Translations under genes and position numbers: made by a program | Notes under the pieces: model-generated | What the model saw: only the letters and a program-made list of their open reading frames with translations | The model's database searches: none | What the model was told of the DNA's origin: nothing | Assembly (NCBI GenBank): GCA_029960865.1 | Contig: JASBVX010000080.1 | Location: 1 to 6,575 of the forward strand | Origin: Bacillota bacterium | GTDB lineage: Bacteria; Bacillota; Sulfobacillia; RBS10-35 | Length of the DNA: 6,575 nucleotides | Direction of reading: 5' to 3' | Part shown: positions 1-6,531 of the stretch, one piece after another | Position numbering within the stretch: position 1 is the stretch's first letter | Layout of the letters: the number at the start of each line of letters is the position of its first letter

Positions 1-589
1 CCTGGGCCCGCCTTTCGTTTTCCCTGATGGCTCTCCACACCGACCCCACCGGCGCCTGGAAAAGCCGGTACAGGAGGAAGAGGGTGAAGGCCAGAAGAAG
101 GAGGGCCCCATAGTAAAAGGTGGTCCTATCCTGCAGCCAGGCCGGCACCGGAATTCCGGTGAGACCATCAGCACCCCCCGTCAGCCTGCTCAGCTTTTCC
201 GCCGCCAGATGAAAGATCTCCGCAAAGGCCAACGTCACCATGGCGAAGTAAAGCCCTGTCACCCGCAGCGAGAGGGCGCCAAAGAGAAGGGAGGCCACCG
301 CAGCCAGCAAAAGGGCCATGAGAAAGGCCAACCCCATGGGCCACCCGGCTTTCAGAGCGAAAAGAGCCATACCGTAAGCGCCCAAGCCAAAAAAGAGGGT
401 ATGTCCCAAAGAAAGGAGCCCTGTGTGGCCCAGGAGAAGGTCGAAGCTCAAAGCATAGATGGCCATGATGTAGACGTGGATGACAAGGGAAGCGTAGTAG
501 GGGGAAGGCACCAGAAAGGGATAGGCCAGCAAAAGGAGAGCCCCTAGGGTGTAGGCGTACGGACGGAGATTTCGCTTCCAGCGCGCCAA
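1..589 (-). CDS. livM: LivM-type branched-chain amino acid ABC permease, 3' end off the window
   Basis: Second membrane subunit of a HAAT importer; with LivH it would form the path through the cytoplasmic membrane. Reading leftwards from a TTG at 589-587 gives 196 open codons before the left edge, so roughly the last third of a usual 300-330 residue LivM is missing only because the window ends. The product is strongly hydrophobic and carries family hallmarks in order: LGHTGLLSLGHTLFFGLGAY (about residues 53-72), LRVTGLYFAMVTLAFAEI, GGADGLTGIP, and near the edge the cytoplasmic-loop segment VWRAIRENERRAQ. The TTG start is supported by GGGAGGT at 602-596, six bases upstream, which sits across the LivH stop codon; no better in-frame start fits that site. 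There is a 4-base gap to livH and it is last in the visible operon. Family assignment is firm; the ligand is not determined. Confidence 0.93.
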   Translation of the reverse strand, partial: MARWKRNLRPYAYTLGALLLLAYPFLVPSPYYASLVIHVYIMAIYALSFDLLLGHTGLLSLGHTLFFGLGAYGMALFALKAGWPMGLAFLMALLLAAVASLLFGALSLRVTGLYFAMVTLAFAEIFHLAAEKLSRLTGGADGLTGIPVPAWLQDRTTFYYGALLLLAFTLFLLYRLFQAPVGSVWRAIRENERRAQ

Positions 590-593
590 GTTT

Positions 594-1460
594 CTACCTC
601 CCTGGTGCAAAGAGTCCCTGGGGCCGCCACAAAAGGACTAGGGCCATCAGCCCCACGTTCGCCATGAGGGCCCAGTCAGGGAAGAAATAACCCATGTAAG
701 CTTGCGAGAGCCCTACCACCAGAGCGCCCACGGCGCTCCCCGTGAAGCTCCCCATCCCGCCGATGACCACCACGATGAAGGCAGCCAGCTGCATGTTGAG
801 GCCCATCTCCGGCCAGACCACCCGGAAGAAAGGGCCGGCGGCCGCTCCGCCAAAGGCTGCCAGGGCCGCGCCCAGGGCGAAGGTAGCGCTGAACATGATG
901 CGAATATCGGCCCCCAGGGCCTGGACCATCTCGGGATTTTCCACCCCTGCCCGCACCGTCATGCCAAAGCGGGTGCGCGTCAAAAGGAGGTAAATCAAGA
1001 GGAAGAGGGCTCCCCCCAGAATGAGGAGGAAGATGCGGTAACGGGCGAAGGGAAGCCCCATCAGGTCTACCGTGCCCCGGGCGAAGTCCGGCACGGGGAA
1101 ACCCAGAAGGGAAGGCCCCCAGATCATCTTCAAGATCTCCACCAGGACCATATAGAGCCCCAAGGTCAAAAGGATCTGGACGATCCCCTTCCCGTAGGTC
1201 GGCCGGATGAAAAGGATTTCCAGCAAAAGACCCAGGAAAAGACCGGCCCCGAAACCGGCGAGAAGAGCCCAGAGAAAGTTCCCTGTGGCACCGTAGGTCC
1301 ACAGGGCCGCATAAGCCCCCCAGGTGAAAAGGGCTGCATGGGCCAGGTTGAGGACGTGCATCAGGCCGAAGATGAGGGAGAGGCCGGCAGCCGTCAGGAA
1401 GTAGAGGGTCCCCAGAACCAAGCCGTTCAAGGTGAGGTTGAGCCAGAGGGGGAAATTCAC
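594..1460 (-). CDS. livH: LivH-type branched-chain amino acid ABC permease
   Basis: Membrane subunit of the HAAT importer, 288 residues, the normal length for LivH. The chain is almost wholly hydrophobic, with about eight probable membrane spans. Family features are the first spans containing GLSLIFGLMHVLNLAHAAL (about 26-44), the cytoplasmic coupling-loop segment TRFGMTVRAGVENPEMVQAL in the middle, the glycine-rich IGGMGSFTGSAVGAL, and the carboxy-terminal WRPQGLFAPGR typical of this family. The start codon is GTG, sharing GTGA with the LivF stop (4-base overlap), and is preceded by GGAGGT at 1472-1467 with six-base spacing. Together with LivM it should form a heterodimeric channel energised by LivG and LivF. 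No truncation or odd residues seen. Confidence 0.95.
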   Translation of the reverse strand: MNFPLWLNLTLNGLVLGTLYFLTAAGLSLIFGLMHVLNLAHAALFTWGAYAALWTYGATGNFLWALLAGFGAGLFLGLLLEILFIRPTYGKGIVQILLTLGLYMVLVEILKMIWGPSLLGFPVPDFARGTVDLMGLPFARYRIFLLILGGALFLLIYLLLTRTRFGMTVRAGVENPEMVQALGADIRIMFSATFALGAALAAFGGAAAGPFFRVVWPEMGLNMQLAAFIVVVIGGMGSFTGSAVGALVVGLSQAYMGYFFPDWALMANVGLMALVLLWRPQGLFAPGR

Positions 1461-2175
1461 CGGGCCACCTCCCCCATTTTGACGCCGAGATAAGTTTCCT
1501 GGAGGTTCCGATCCCGGGCCAGCTCCTCCATAGGGCCTGTGTGGAGGGTGCGCCCGTCTTCCACGATGGCGAACCGATCCCCCACCTGAAGAGCCAGGGG
1601 AAGGTTTTGCTCCACCAGAAGGATGGTGGTGTCCCGGGCCATGGCCTTCAGGTGCTGGGCCAGGCGCTCCACCAGAAGGGGGGCCAGGCCTTTGGAAGGC
1701 TCATCCACCAAAAGCAGGCGATTTTCCCCCATGAGGGCCCGGGCCAGGGCCAGCATCTGCTGCTGGCCTCCCGAGAGGGTTCCTGCCCGCTGGGAAAGGA
1801 GCCGCTCCAGGTCCGGAAAGATCTCCACGACCCTCTTTAGCTGCGCGCGCCACAGCCGGGACTGGCGCAGCCCCAGCCGCAAGTTTTCCTCCACCGTGAG
1901 GAGGCGAAAGAGACCTCGATCCTCAGGCACGTAACCGATCCCCAGCCGGGCGATCCGGTAAGGAGGCCAGCCCTGGATGGGCCTCCCCTGCCAAAGGATC
2001 CTTCCGCCCAAGATCCGGGTCAGCCCCATGATGGAGCGCAGGGTGGTGGTTTTACCGGCGCCGTTGCGCCCGATGAGGACCAGCACTTCCCCTTCCCGGG
2101 CTGAAAAAGAAATACCGTGGAGGATCCGGTAGAGACCGAGGCCCGCCTGCAAATTCTCCACCTGCAAAAGCTCCG

Positions 2176-2179
<4 letters not shown>
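1457..2179 (-). CDS. livF: LivF-type ABC transporter ATP-binding protein
   Basis: Cytoplasmic ATPase of the HAAT importer, 240 residues, usual length for LivF. Motifs in order: Walker A GRNGAGKT (37-44), the Q-loop region YVPEDRGLF in which Glu replaces Gln (about 86), signature LSGGQQQM (135-142), Walker B LLLVDE (155-160) followed by EPSKGLAP, and the switch region LLVEQN with Gln at the usual His position (about 191). Glu in the Q-loop and Gln in the H-loop are, from family knowledge, normal for LivF rather than signs of damage. It starts with GTG inside the overlap with the LivG stop (GTGA), and GGGAGGT at 2194-2188 lies eight bases upstream. It should pair with LivG as a nucleotide-binding heterodimer. 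Confidence 0.96.
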
Positions 2180-2946
<767 letters not shown>

Positions 2947-2973
2947 GATCCTTCCCTCCCTTTTCGAAAGAGC

Positions 2974-4218
2974 CTAGAACCCCGGGCAGGTGATGGGGGG
3001 TGCGGTGACCTCGGGGGTGAGCTCTTCCACCAGTTGGGGTACCGGGTAATCAAAGCCGGACACGTTCTTCAGCTGGACGATGTACATGGGCTGCAAGGCC
3101 TGATGATCCTGCGGCCTCAAGGTGTAGGTTCCTTTGGGCCCTTCGAAGGACATCCCTTCCAGAGCCGCGATGAGAGCATCGGCGTCGGTGGAACCGGCTT
3201 TCTCCAGTCCCTTCACGATGGCGATCCCCGCCGCCATCCCCCCGGCGGTGAAAAGGTCGGGAGGCGTGCCGTAGAGTTCCTGATGGCGCTGGACCAGCCA
3301 GTCGTTCACGGCGGTCTTCGGTAGCTGGTAGTAGTAGGCGTTGATCCCCACCAGCCCATCGCCGCTTTGACCCGTGGCCTTCAAGGAATCGATGTCGCCG
3401 ATGCCGGTGAAGACCAGCATCTTGCTGTAGAGATCCATGTCGGCGATCTGCTGGAAGAGGGTGATGGCCCCTGCCCCCGCCCAGGTGATGACGACCCCAT
3501 CGGGCTTGGCCTGGATCAGCCTTTGCAGGTAGGGGGTGAAGTCCACCGTATCCAGGGGCGCAAAGATATCCCCCACCATCTTGCCGCCAAAAGCCTGGAT
3601 GACGCTCCCCCAGGCCTCGGCGCTGCTGTGGCCGAAGGCATAATCCGGCGCAAAGTTCATGAAGTTCTTACGCCCCTCCTGCACCAGGTACTTCCCGCCG
3701 GTCAGGGCATCCTGGGCCACGTTGCGCCCTGTCCTGAAGACATAGCGGCTGCAGCTGGTCCCCGTGATTTCATTGGCGGCCGCCGGATCCACCATGAAGA
3801 TCTTTTGGGCCTTGGCGATCTCCGGAATGACCGCCAGGGCAGCACCGGAGGAGTCGGTGCCCTGGACGATGTCTACCTGATTCTGCTCCAGGAGCTTGCG
3901 CACCTTCTGGACCGCCTGGTTGGGATCGCTGGCGTCGTCCTCGATGTAGAGCTCAATGGGACGACCCAGGACCGTCATCGTACCGCCGGTGGCGTACTCC
4001 AACCCCAGTTTCAGCCCTCTCACCTGCTGCGTCCCGTAGTTTTCGAGGGGCCCGCTCTGATCCGCCAGGACACCGATACGGATGGGGCTAGGAGCCTCTG
4101 CCGCCGGCGTCCCCCCCTGATCCTGGGCGGCCGGAGCCGTCCCCCCGCCGCACCCGGAAAGCAAGAGGGCTATGCCGAACAGAGAAATCCAAAGGGACCT
4201 TCTCAGCCGTCGGTTCAT
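2974..4218 (-). CDS. Lipoprotein substrate-binding protein 1 of a HAAT-type ABC importer (LivK-like)
   Basis: Extracytoplasmic ligand receptor for the LivGFHM translocator, 414 residues. The amino end has basic residues, a hydrophobic stretch, and a textbook lipobox LLSGC placing the lipidated cysteine at 23, then a Gly/Ala/Pro-rich linker to about 44. The periplasmic-binding-protein (type 1 fold, Peripla_BP_6-like) domain begins PIRIGVLADQSGPLENYG and includes IEDDASDPNQAVQKVRKLL (92-110), the probable ligand-contact region GTDSSGAALAVIPEIA (120-135), YVFRT and VDFTPYLQRLIQAKPDGVVI. It ends ITCPGF. The ATG start has AAAGGAGG (4232-4225) six bases upstream. It lies 27 bases before livG and is preceded by a 92-base gap holding inverted repeats. 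It is a close paralogue of the lipoprotein at 6194-4971. Related receptors bind branched-chain or other amino acids, amides, urea or aromatic acids, so I leave the ligand open. Confidence 0.93.
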   Translation of the reverse strand: MNRRLRRSLWISLFGIALLLSGCGGGTAPAAQDQGGTPAAEAPSPIRIGVLADQSGPLENYGTQQVRGLKLGLEYATGGTMTVLGRPIELYIEDDASDPNQAVQKVRKLLEQNQVDIVQGTDSSGAALAVIPEIAKAQKIFMVDPAAANEITGTSCSRYVFRTGRNVAQDALTGGKYLVQEGRKNFMNFAPDYAFGHSSAEAWGSVIQAFGGKMVGDIFAPLDTVDFTPYLQRLIQAKPDGVVITWAGAGAITLFQQIADMDLYSKMLVFTGIGDIDSLKATGQSGDGLVGINAYYYQLPKTAVNDWLVQRHQELYGTPPDLFTAGGMAAGIAIVKGLEKAGSTDADALIAALEGMSFEGPKGTYTLRPQDHQALQPMYIVQLKNVSGFDYPVPQLVEELTPEVTAPPITCPGF

Positions 4219-4224
4219 GCCGCG

Positions 4225-4232
4225 CCTCCTTT
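4225..4232 (-). promoter_or_regulatory. Ribosome binding site of substrate-binding protein 1
   Basis: AAAGGAGG on the minus strand, six bases before the ATG. It lies only two bases downstream of the inverted repeat at 4235-4255, so a hairpin or bound protein there could influence initiation. Confidence 0.75.
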
Positions 4233-4234
4233 CG

Positions 4235-4255
4235 GGGTCTCATAACTTGAGACCC
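4235..4255. promoter_or_regulatory. 21-bp inverted repeat, candidate TetR operator or mRNA hairpin
   Basis: Perfect 8-base arms, GGGTCTCA and TGAGACCC, separated by five A/T-rich bases, in the gap between the TetR-family gene and substrate-binding protein 1. The length and symmetry suit a dimeric TetR-type repressor, and the regulator is encoded next door. Alternatively, in RNA it would fold into a stem just 5' of the ribosome binding site and could stabilise or separate the downstream message. It is not followed by a U-run in the direction of transcription, so it does not look like a rho-independent terminator. The inverted repeat is seen directly; its role is inference. Confidence 0.5.
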
Positions 4256-4261
4256 TAATCA

Positions 4262-4274
4262 CCTTTCAGAAAGG
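4262..4274. repeat. 13-bp palindrome CCTTTC-A-GAAAGG
   Basis: Six-base perfect arms around a single central base, followed at once by a 10-base palindrome AAGGATCCTT (4271-4280) that shares four bases with it. They lie in the same TetR-to-lipoprotein gap as the longer inverted repeat. They could be a second operator or chance; there is no direct support for function. Confidence 0.3.
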
Positions 4275-4310
4275 ATCCTTCGACAGGCGCAGCGATTCTC
4301 CTTCTCGCCC

Positions 4311-4958
4311 TCAAGTGGGGGCGTCCATCCCCTTGAAAATCAACGCAATGAGGGTATCCAAAGCTCGCTTCGGGGGCTTTTTCCCTTCCCAAAGGATCCA
4401 GCGCATTCCCAGGTAATCCCCCATGGCCATGAGGGACAGGGCCAGGGTCTCCAGGTCCAGGTCCCCCCGCACTTCTCCTCTTTCCCGGGCACTTTTGAGG
4501 CCCCTCATGTACCCTTCCAGAAGGGTCCGGTAGTAGGCCTGGAAAAGCTCCGGATCCACCCATTCCGCTTGCCGCACGATGCGGTAAAGGTGGCCATGGG
4601 CGTGGACGAAATCGAAGAAGGCTTCGTAGCCTTTTCTCTCGAAATCGCGGCGGTCTTTGGCCTTGGAGGTGCGCTGGGCGATCTCTCGCCGCAGGGCGCG
4701 GCTAAGCTGGAGGATCAGTTCCCGAAAGATGTCGTATTTGCTGGGAAAGTAGACGTAGAAGGTGCCCTGCCCCACCCCGGCCCGCAGGACGATGTCCACC
4801 ACCGTGGCTTCGAAGTAGCTCTTTTCCCCAAAGACCTCTTCAGCGGCCCGCAAGAGCTTGTTGCGGGTAGCTTTGCCCCTGGCCGTTTTGGGTCCCTCAT
4901 CCGAGGAGCGGTAACTGTCCAGGGCGGTGGGCCTGGAACCTTGGCTGCCGGTTTTCAC
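4311..4958 (-). CDS. TetR/AcrR-family transcriptional regulator
   Basis: A 215-residue DNA-binding protein, normal TetR size. An unusual basic and polar leader of about 25 residues precedes the helix-turn-helix domain, which runs from ARGKATRNKLLRAAEEVF (26-43) through ATVVDIVLRAGVGQGTFYVY (51-70) and FPSKYDIF (71-78). The GTFYVYFPSK stretch is the recognition helix and its flank, the most conserved part of the family. The rest is a helical ligand-binding and dimerisation domain that I cannot assign to an inducer. The start is GTG, with AAGGAGGT (4972-4965) six bases upstream overlapping the stop of substrate-binding protein 2; only 12 bases separate the genes. Its place inside the operon, between two receptor genes, suggests local control of the transporter, probably repression relieved by the substrate or a product. 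That role is inferred. Confidence 0.93.
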   Translation of the reverse strand: MKTGSQGSRPTALDSYRSSDEGPKTARGKATRNKLLRAAEEVFGEKSYFEATVVDIVLRAGVGQGTFYVYFPSKYDIFRELILQLSRALRREIAQRTSKAKDRRDFERKGYEAFFDFVHAHGHLYRIVRQAEWVDPELFQAYYRTLLEGYMRGLKSARERGEVRGDLDLETLALSLMAMGDYLGMRWILWEGKKPPKRALDTLIALIFKGMDAPT

Positions 4959-4964
4959 CGTCGC

Positions 4965-4972
4965 ACCTCCTT
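4965..4972 (-). promoter_or_regulatory. Ribosome binding site that fixes the GTG start of the TetR gene
   Basis: AAGGAGGT, a full anti-SD match, six bases before GTG at 4958-4956 and overlapping the TAA stop of the preceding lipoprotein gene (4973-4971). This makes translational coupling likely and supports GTG over any later start. Confidence 0.75.
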
Positions 4973-6194
4973 ACCGAGAGAATCCGGGACAGCGTACGGG
5001 CGGGGCCGTATCCTCCGGGGATAGGGCCTTCACCAGCCGGGGAACCGGGTATCCCAGCTGCTGATCCATGTGGAGCTGCACCACATACATGGGCTGCAGC
5101 GCCTGATGGTCCTCAGCTCTTAGGATGAAGGTCCCCTTGGGGGTTTCAAACTGCAGGCCTTCCAGGGTCTGAGCCCAGGCCTCGGGCCCCCACGAAGGTG
5201 CCGTTCTCAGAGTTTCCACCATGGCGATGGCGGCCGCCATGCCTCCCGCCGCATAGAGGTCGGGCGGGGACCCATAGGCGTCCTCATGGGCTTTCACCAG
5301 CCAGCGGTTGGCTGGCGTGTCGGGAATACCGTAGTAATAGAGGGTGATGCCCAAAAGGCCCTGGCCGGCTTCACCGATCCCCCTCAGTTGAGCGATATCG
5401 CCAAAGTTCGGGAACACCACCATCTTGTCGAACACACCCATGTCACCCATTTGCTGGTAGAGGACGGGCGCCTGGACCCCTGCCCACCCCACCAAAAGGG
5501 CATCGGGCTTGGCCTCGAGGATGCGTTGCAGATAAGGCGTGAAGTCGACCGTATCCAGGGGAGCAAAGAGGGAATCCATCTGGCCCCCCAGAGATTCGAT
5601 GACCCGCCCGTAGGCCTCGGCGCTGCTGTGGCCATAGGCGTAATCCTGGCCGAAATAGAGGAATTTCTGGCGGCCCTCCCTCACCAGGTAGCGGCCGCTG
5701 GCCAGGGCAAACTGATCGGTGTTGGGGGCGGTGCGAAAGACGTAGGGGCTGCAGCTGGCTCCCGTGATGTCATTGCTGGCGGCCACCTCCACCAAAAGGG
5801 GGATTTTGGCCTTGGTTACCTCGGGGATGATGGCCAGGGCGGCGGAGCTGGAGGTGGTCCCCTGCAAAAACTGGGCCCCATCGTCTTCCATGAGCTTGCG
5901 CACTTTTTGAATGGCCTGTTCGGGATTGGAGGCATCGTCTTCCACTACCACCTTCAGGCGATGGCCGTGGACCACCATGGTGCCCTGGGTGGCGTAATCG
6001 AGCCCCAGCTTGAAACCCCGCACCGTCTGTTCCCCAAAATTCTGCAATGGGCCGCTCAGGTCCGCCAAAACGCCGATGGTCACGGGAGGAAGGGTTCCTT
6101 CCTCAGCGGCAGGGGAGGAGGCCTCCCCACAGGCTACGGCAAAGATGATCAGGGAGGCAAAAATCAGCAGAAGGTAGCGCGTTTTCCCAGCCAT
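4971..6194 (-). CDS. Lipoprotein substrate-binding protein 2 of a HAAT-type ABC importer (LivK-like)
   Basis: Second extracytoplasmic receptor, 407 residues from the ATG at 6194-6192. I chose that start because GGAGGT (6208-6203) lies eight bases upstream and a signal peptide begins there; the reading frame stays open further upstream, but that stretch looks non-coding on this strand. Hydrophobic residues 7-21 lead to a lipobox-like FAVAC with Cys22, less canonical than in protein 1 because Ala is at -3. The type-1 binding domain starts PPVTIGVLADLSGPLQNFG and matches protein 1 throughout, including VVEDDASNPEQAIQKVRKL, SSSAALAIIPEV, VDFTPYLQRILEAKPDALLV and the ending VRCPGFSR. By eye more than half of aligned residues are identical. 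It is first in the operon and 12 bases before the TetR gene. Differences around 134-143 (VEVAASNDIT versus VDPAAANEIT) might alter ligand choice; ligand unknown. Confidence 0.92.
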   Translation of the reverse strand: MAGKTRYLLLIFASLIIFAVACGEASSPAAEEGTLPPVTIGVLADLSGPLQNFGEQTVRGFKLGLDYATQGTMVVHGHRLKVVVEDDASNPEQAIQKVRKLMEDDGAQFLQGTTSSSAALAIIPEVTKAKIPLLVEVAASNDITGASCSPYVFRTAPNTDQFALASGRYLVREGRQKFLYFGQDYAYGHSSAEAYGRVIESLGGQMDSLFAPLDTVDFTPYLQRILEAKPDALLVGWAGVQAPVLYQQMGDMGVFDKMVVFPNFGDIAQLRGIGEAGQGLLGITLYYYGIPDTPANRWLVKAHEDAYGSPPDLYAAGGMAAAIAMVETLRTAPSWGPEAWAQTLEGLQFETPKGTFILRAEDHQALQPMYVVQLHMDQQLGYPVPRLVKALSPEDTAPPVRCPGFSR

Positions 6195-6202
6195 GGCAAG
6201 GC

Positions 6203-6208
6203 ACCTCC
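6203..6208 (-). promoter_or_regulatory. Ribosome binding site setting the start of substrate-binding protein 2
   Basis: GGAGGT on the minus strand, eight bases upstream of ATG 6194-6192. It supports the short form with a signal peptide at the amino end rather than the longer open frame reaching about 6386. Confidence 0.7.
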
Positions 6209-6283
6209 GGTTAGGTTGGCTCATCCCGAGTGTAAGAGACCCCCTGGGAAAAGGGAAGAAAGGAGGATAGCGAACTCTCCTCC
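6209..6283. promoter_or_regulatory. Divergent intergenic region, likely promoter area for the transporter operon
   Basis: This short gap separates the first transporter gene from the oppositely oriented aldolase-like remnant, so the operon promoter should lie here or just beyond. The best minus-strand -10 candidate is TACACT (6234-6229), with only a weak -35 (TTCCCT, 6257-6252) at 17-base spacing; it would give a leader of roughly 28 bases. GAGACCC at 6236-6242, a half-site of the inverted repeat at 4235-4255, falls inside that spacer. On the plus strand AGGAGG (6261-6266) may be the old ribosome binding site of the remnant. All promoter calls here are weak. Confidence 0.3.
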
Positions 6284-6446
6284 ATGGAGACGGACACAAC
6301 GGACGAAACCTATCGCCAGGCCGTGGCCGGGATGAACCTTGCCCCTGGCCTTCGTGGACCTGGACCTCCTCGCCGATCATGGGCAAAAGGTCCTGGCGGC
6401 CTCTAAAGGGAAGAAGATCCGGGTAGCCTCCAAAGCCGTGGGGTAG
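6284..6446 (+). pseudogene. Frameshifted 5' remnant of a PLP-dependent amino acid aldolase/racemase-like gene
   Basis: From ATG 6284 the first frame reads METDTTDETYRQAVAGMN; after about 6335 the frame shifted by one base continues LPLAFVDLDLLADHG and then KGKKIRVASKAVG up to TAG at 6444-6446. Joined, the two parts resemble the amino end of the alanine-racemase-fold enzymes annotated as amino acid aldolase/deaminase or D-threonine-aldolase-like, whose barrel starts with an 'aFVDLDafd' strand and carries the PLP-binding lysine in an 'IRvASKSvR' motif. The presumed lysine (in ASK) is still present. Only about 53 codons remain of an enzyme normally near 400 residues, and similarity ends at about 6440 where mobile-element-like sequence begins. 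ATG 6284 is 17 bases from the nearest SD, so the true start is uncertain. Recognition is from memory of the family. Confidence 0.55.
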
Positions 6447-6461
6447 TTGACCAAAACCCTT

Positions 6462-6503
6462 GGCGGCGCAAGCCCGGCGCTTGAGCGCTGGGGATAAGCC
6501 GCC
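6462..6503 (+). repeat. Nested stem-loop at the insertion sequence left end
   Basis: Outer arms GGCGGC (6462-6467) and GCCGCC (6498-6503) enclose an inner hairpin with arms CCCGGCGC (6473-6480) and GCGCTGGG (6485-6492) around TTGA; one G-T pair is the only departure from perfect pairing. Five unpaired bases flank the inner stem on each side. An overlapping palindrome CCCGCGGG lies at 6502-6509. In IS200/IS605 elements such hairpins are recognised as single-stranded DNA by TnpA, and in IS200 leader structures also limit transposase expression. Which of these applies here is inference. Confidence 0.6.
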
Positions 6504-6531
6504 CGCGGGTCGTGGTTAGGATAATCGTCGT

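Noticed and set aside
209..1493. Plus-strand open frames at 209-547 and 702-1493
   Set aside because: They lie wholly opposite livM and livH and their translations look like antisense shadows of hydrophobic membrane segments.
2949..2966. Hairpin between receptor 1 and livG that could lower downstream expression
   Set aside because: The best pairing is about six base pairs with two G-U pairs and overlaps the livG ribosome binding site; too weak to report as a feature.
4235..4255. Rho-independent terminator after the TetR gene
   Set aside because: The hairpin is followed by CCGAAAGGAGG rather than a U-run, and it sits directly before a ribosome binding site.
6195..6386. Amino-terminal extension of substrate-binding protein 2 up to about 6386
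   Set aside because: The extension would place the signal peptide internally, has no fitting ribosome binding site, and overlaps the aldolase-like coding remnant on the other strand.
6284..6406. An intact 40-residue small protein starting METDTTDETY
   Set aside because: After about 18 residues this frame turns into Gly/Pro/Arg-rich sequence while the neighbouring frame carries the family-like VDLDLL...RVASK segment, so a frameshifted remnant explains it better.
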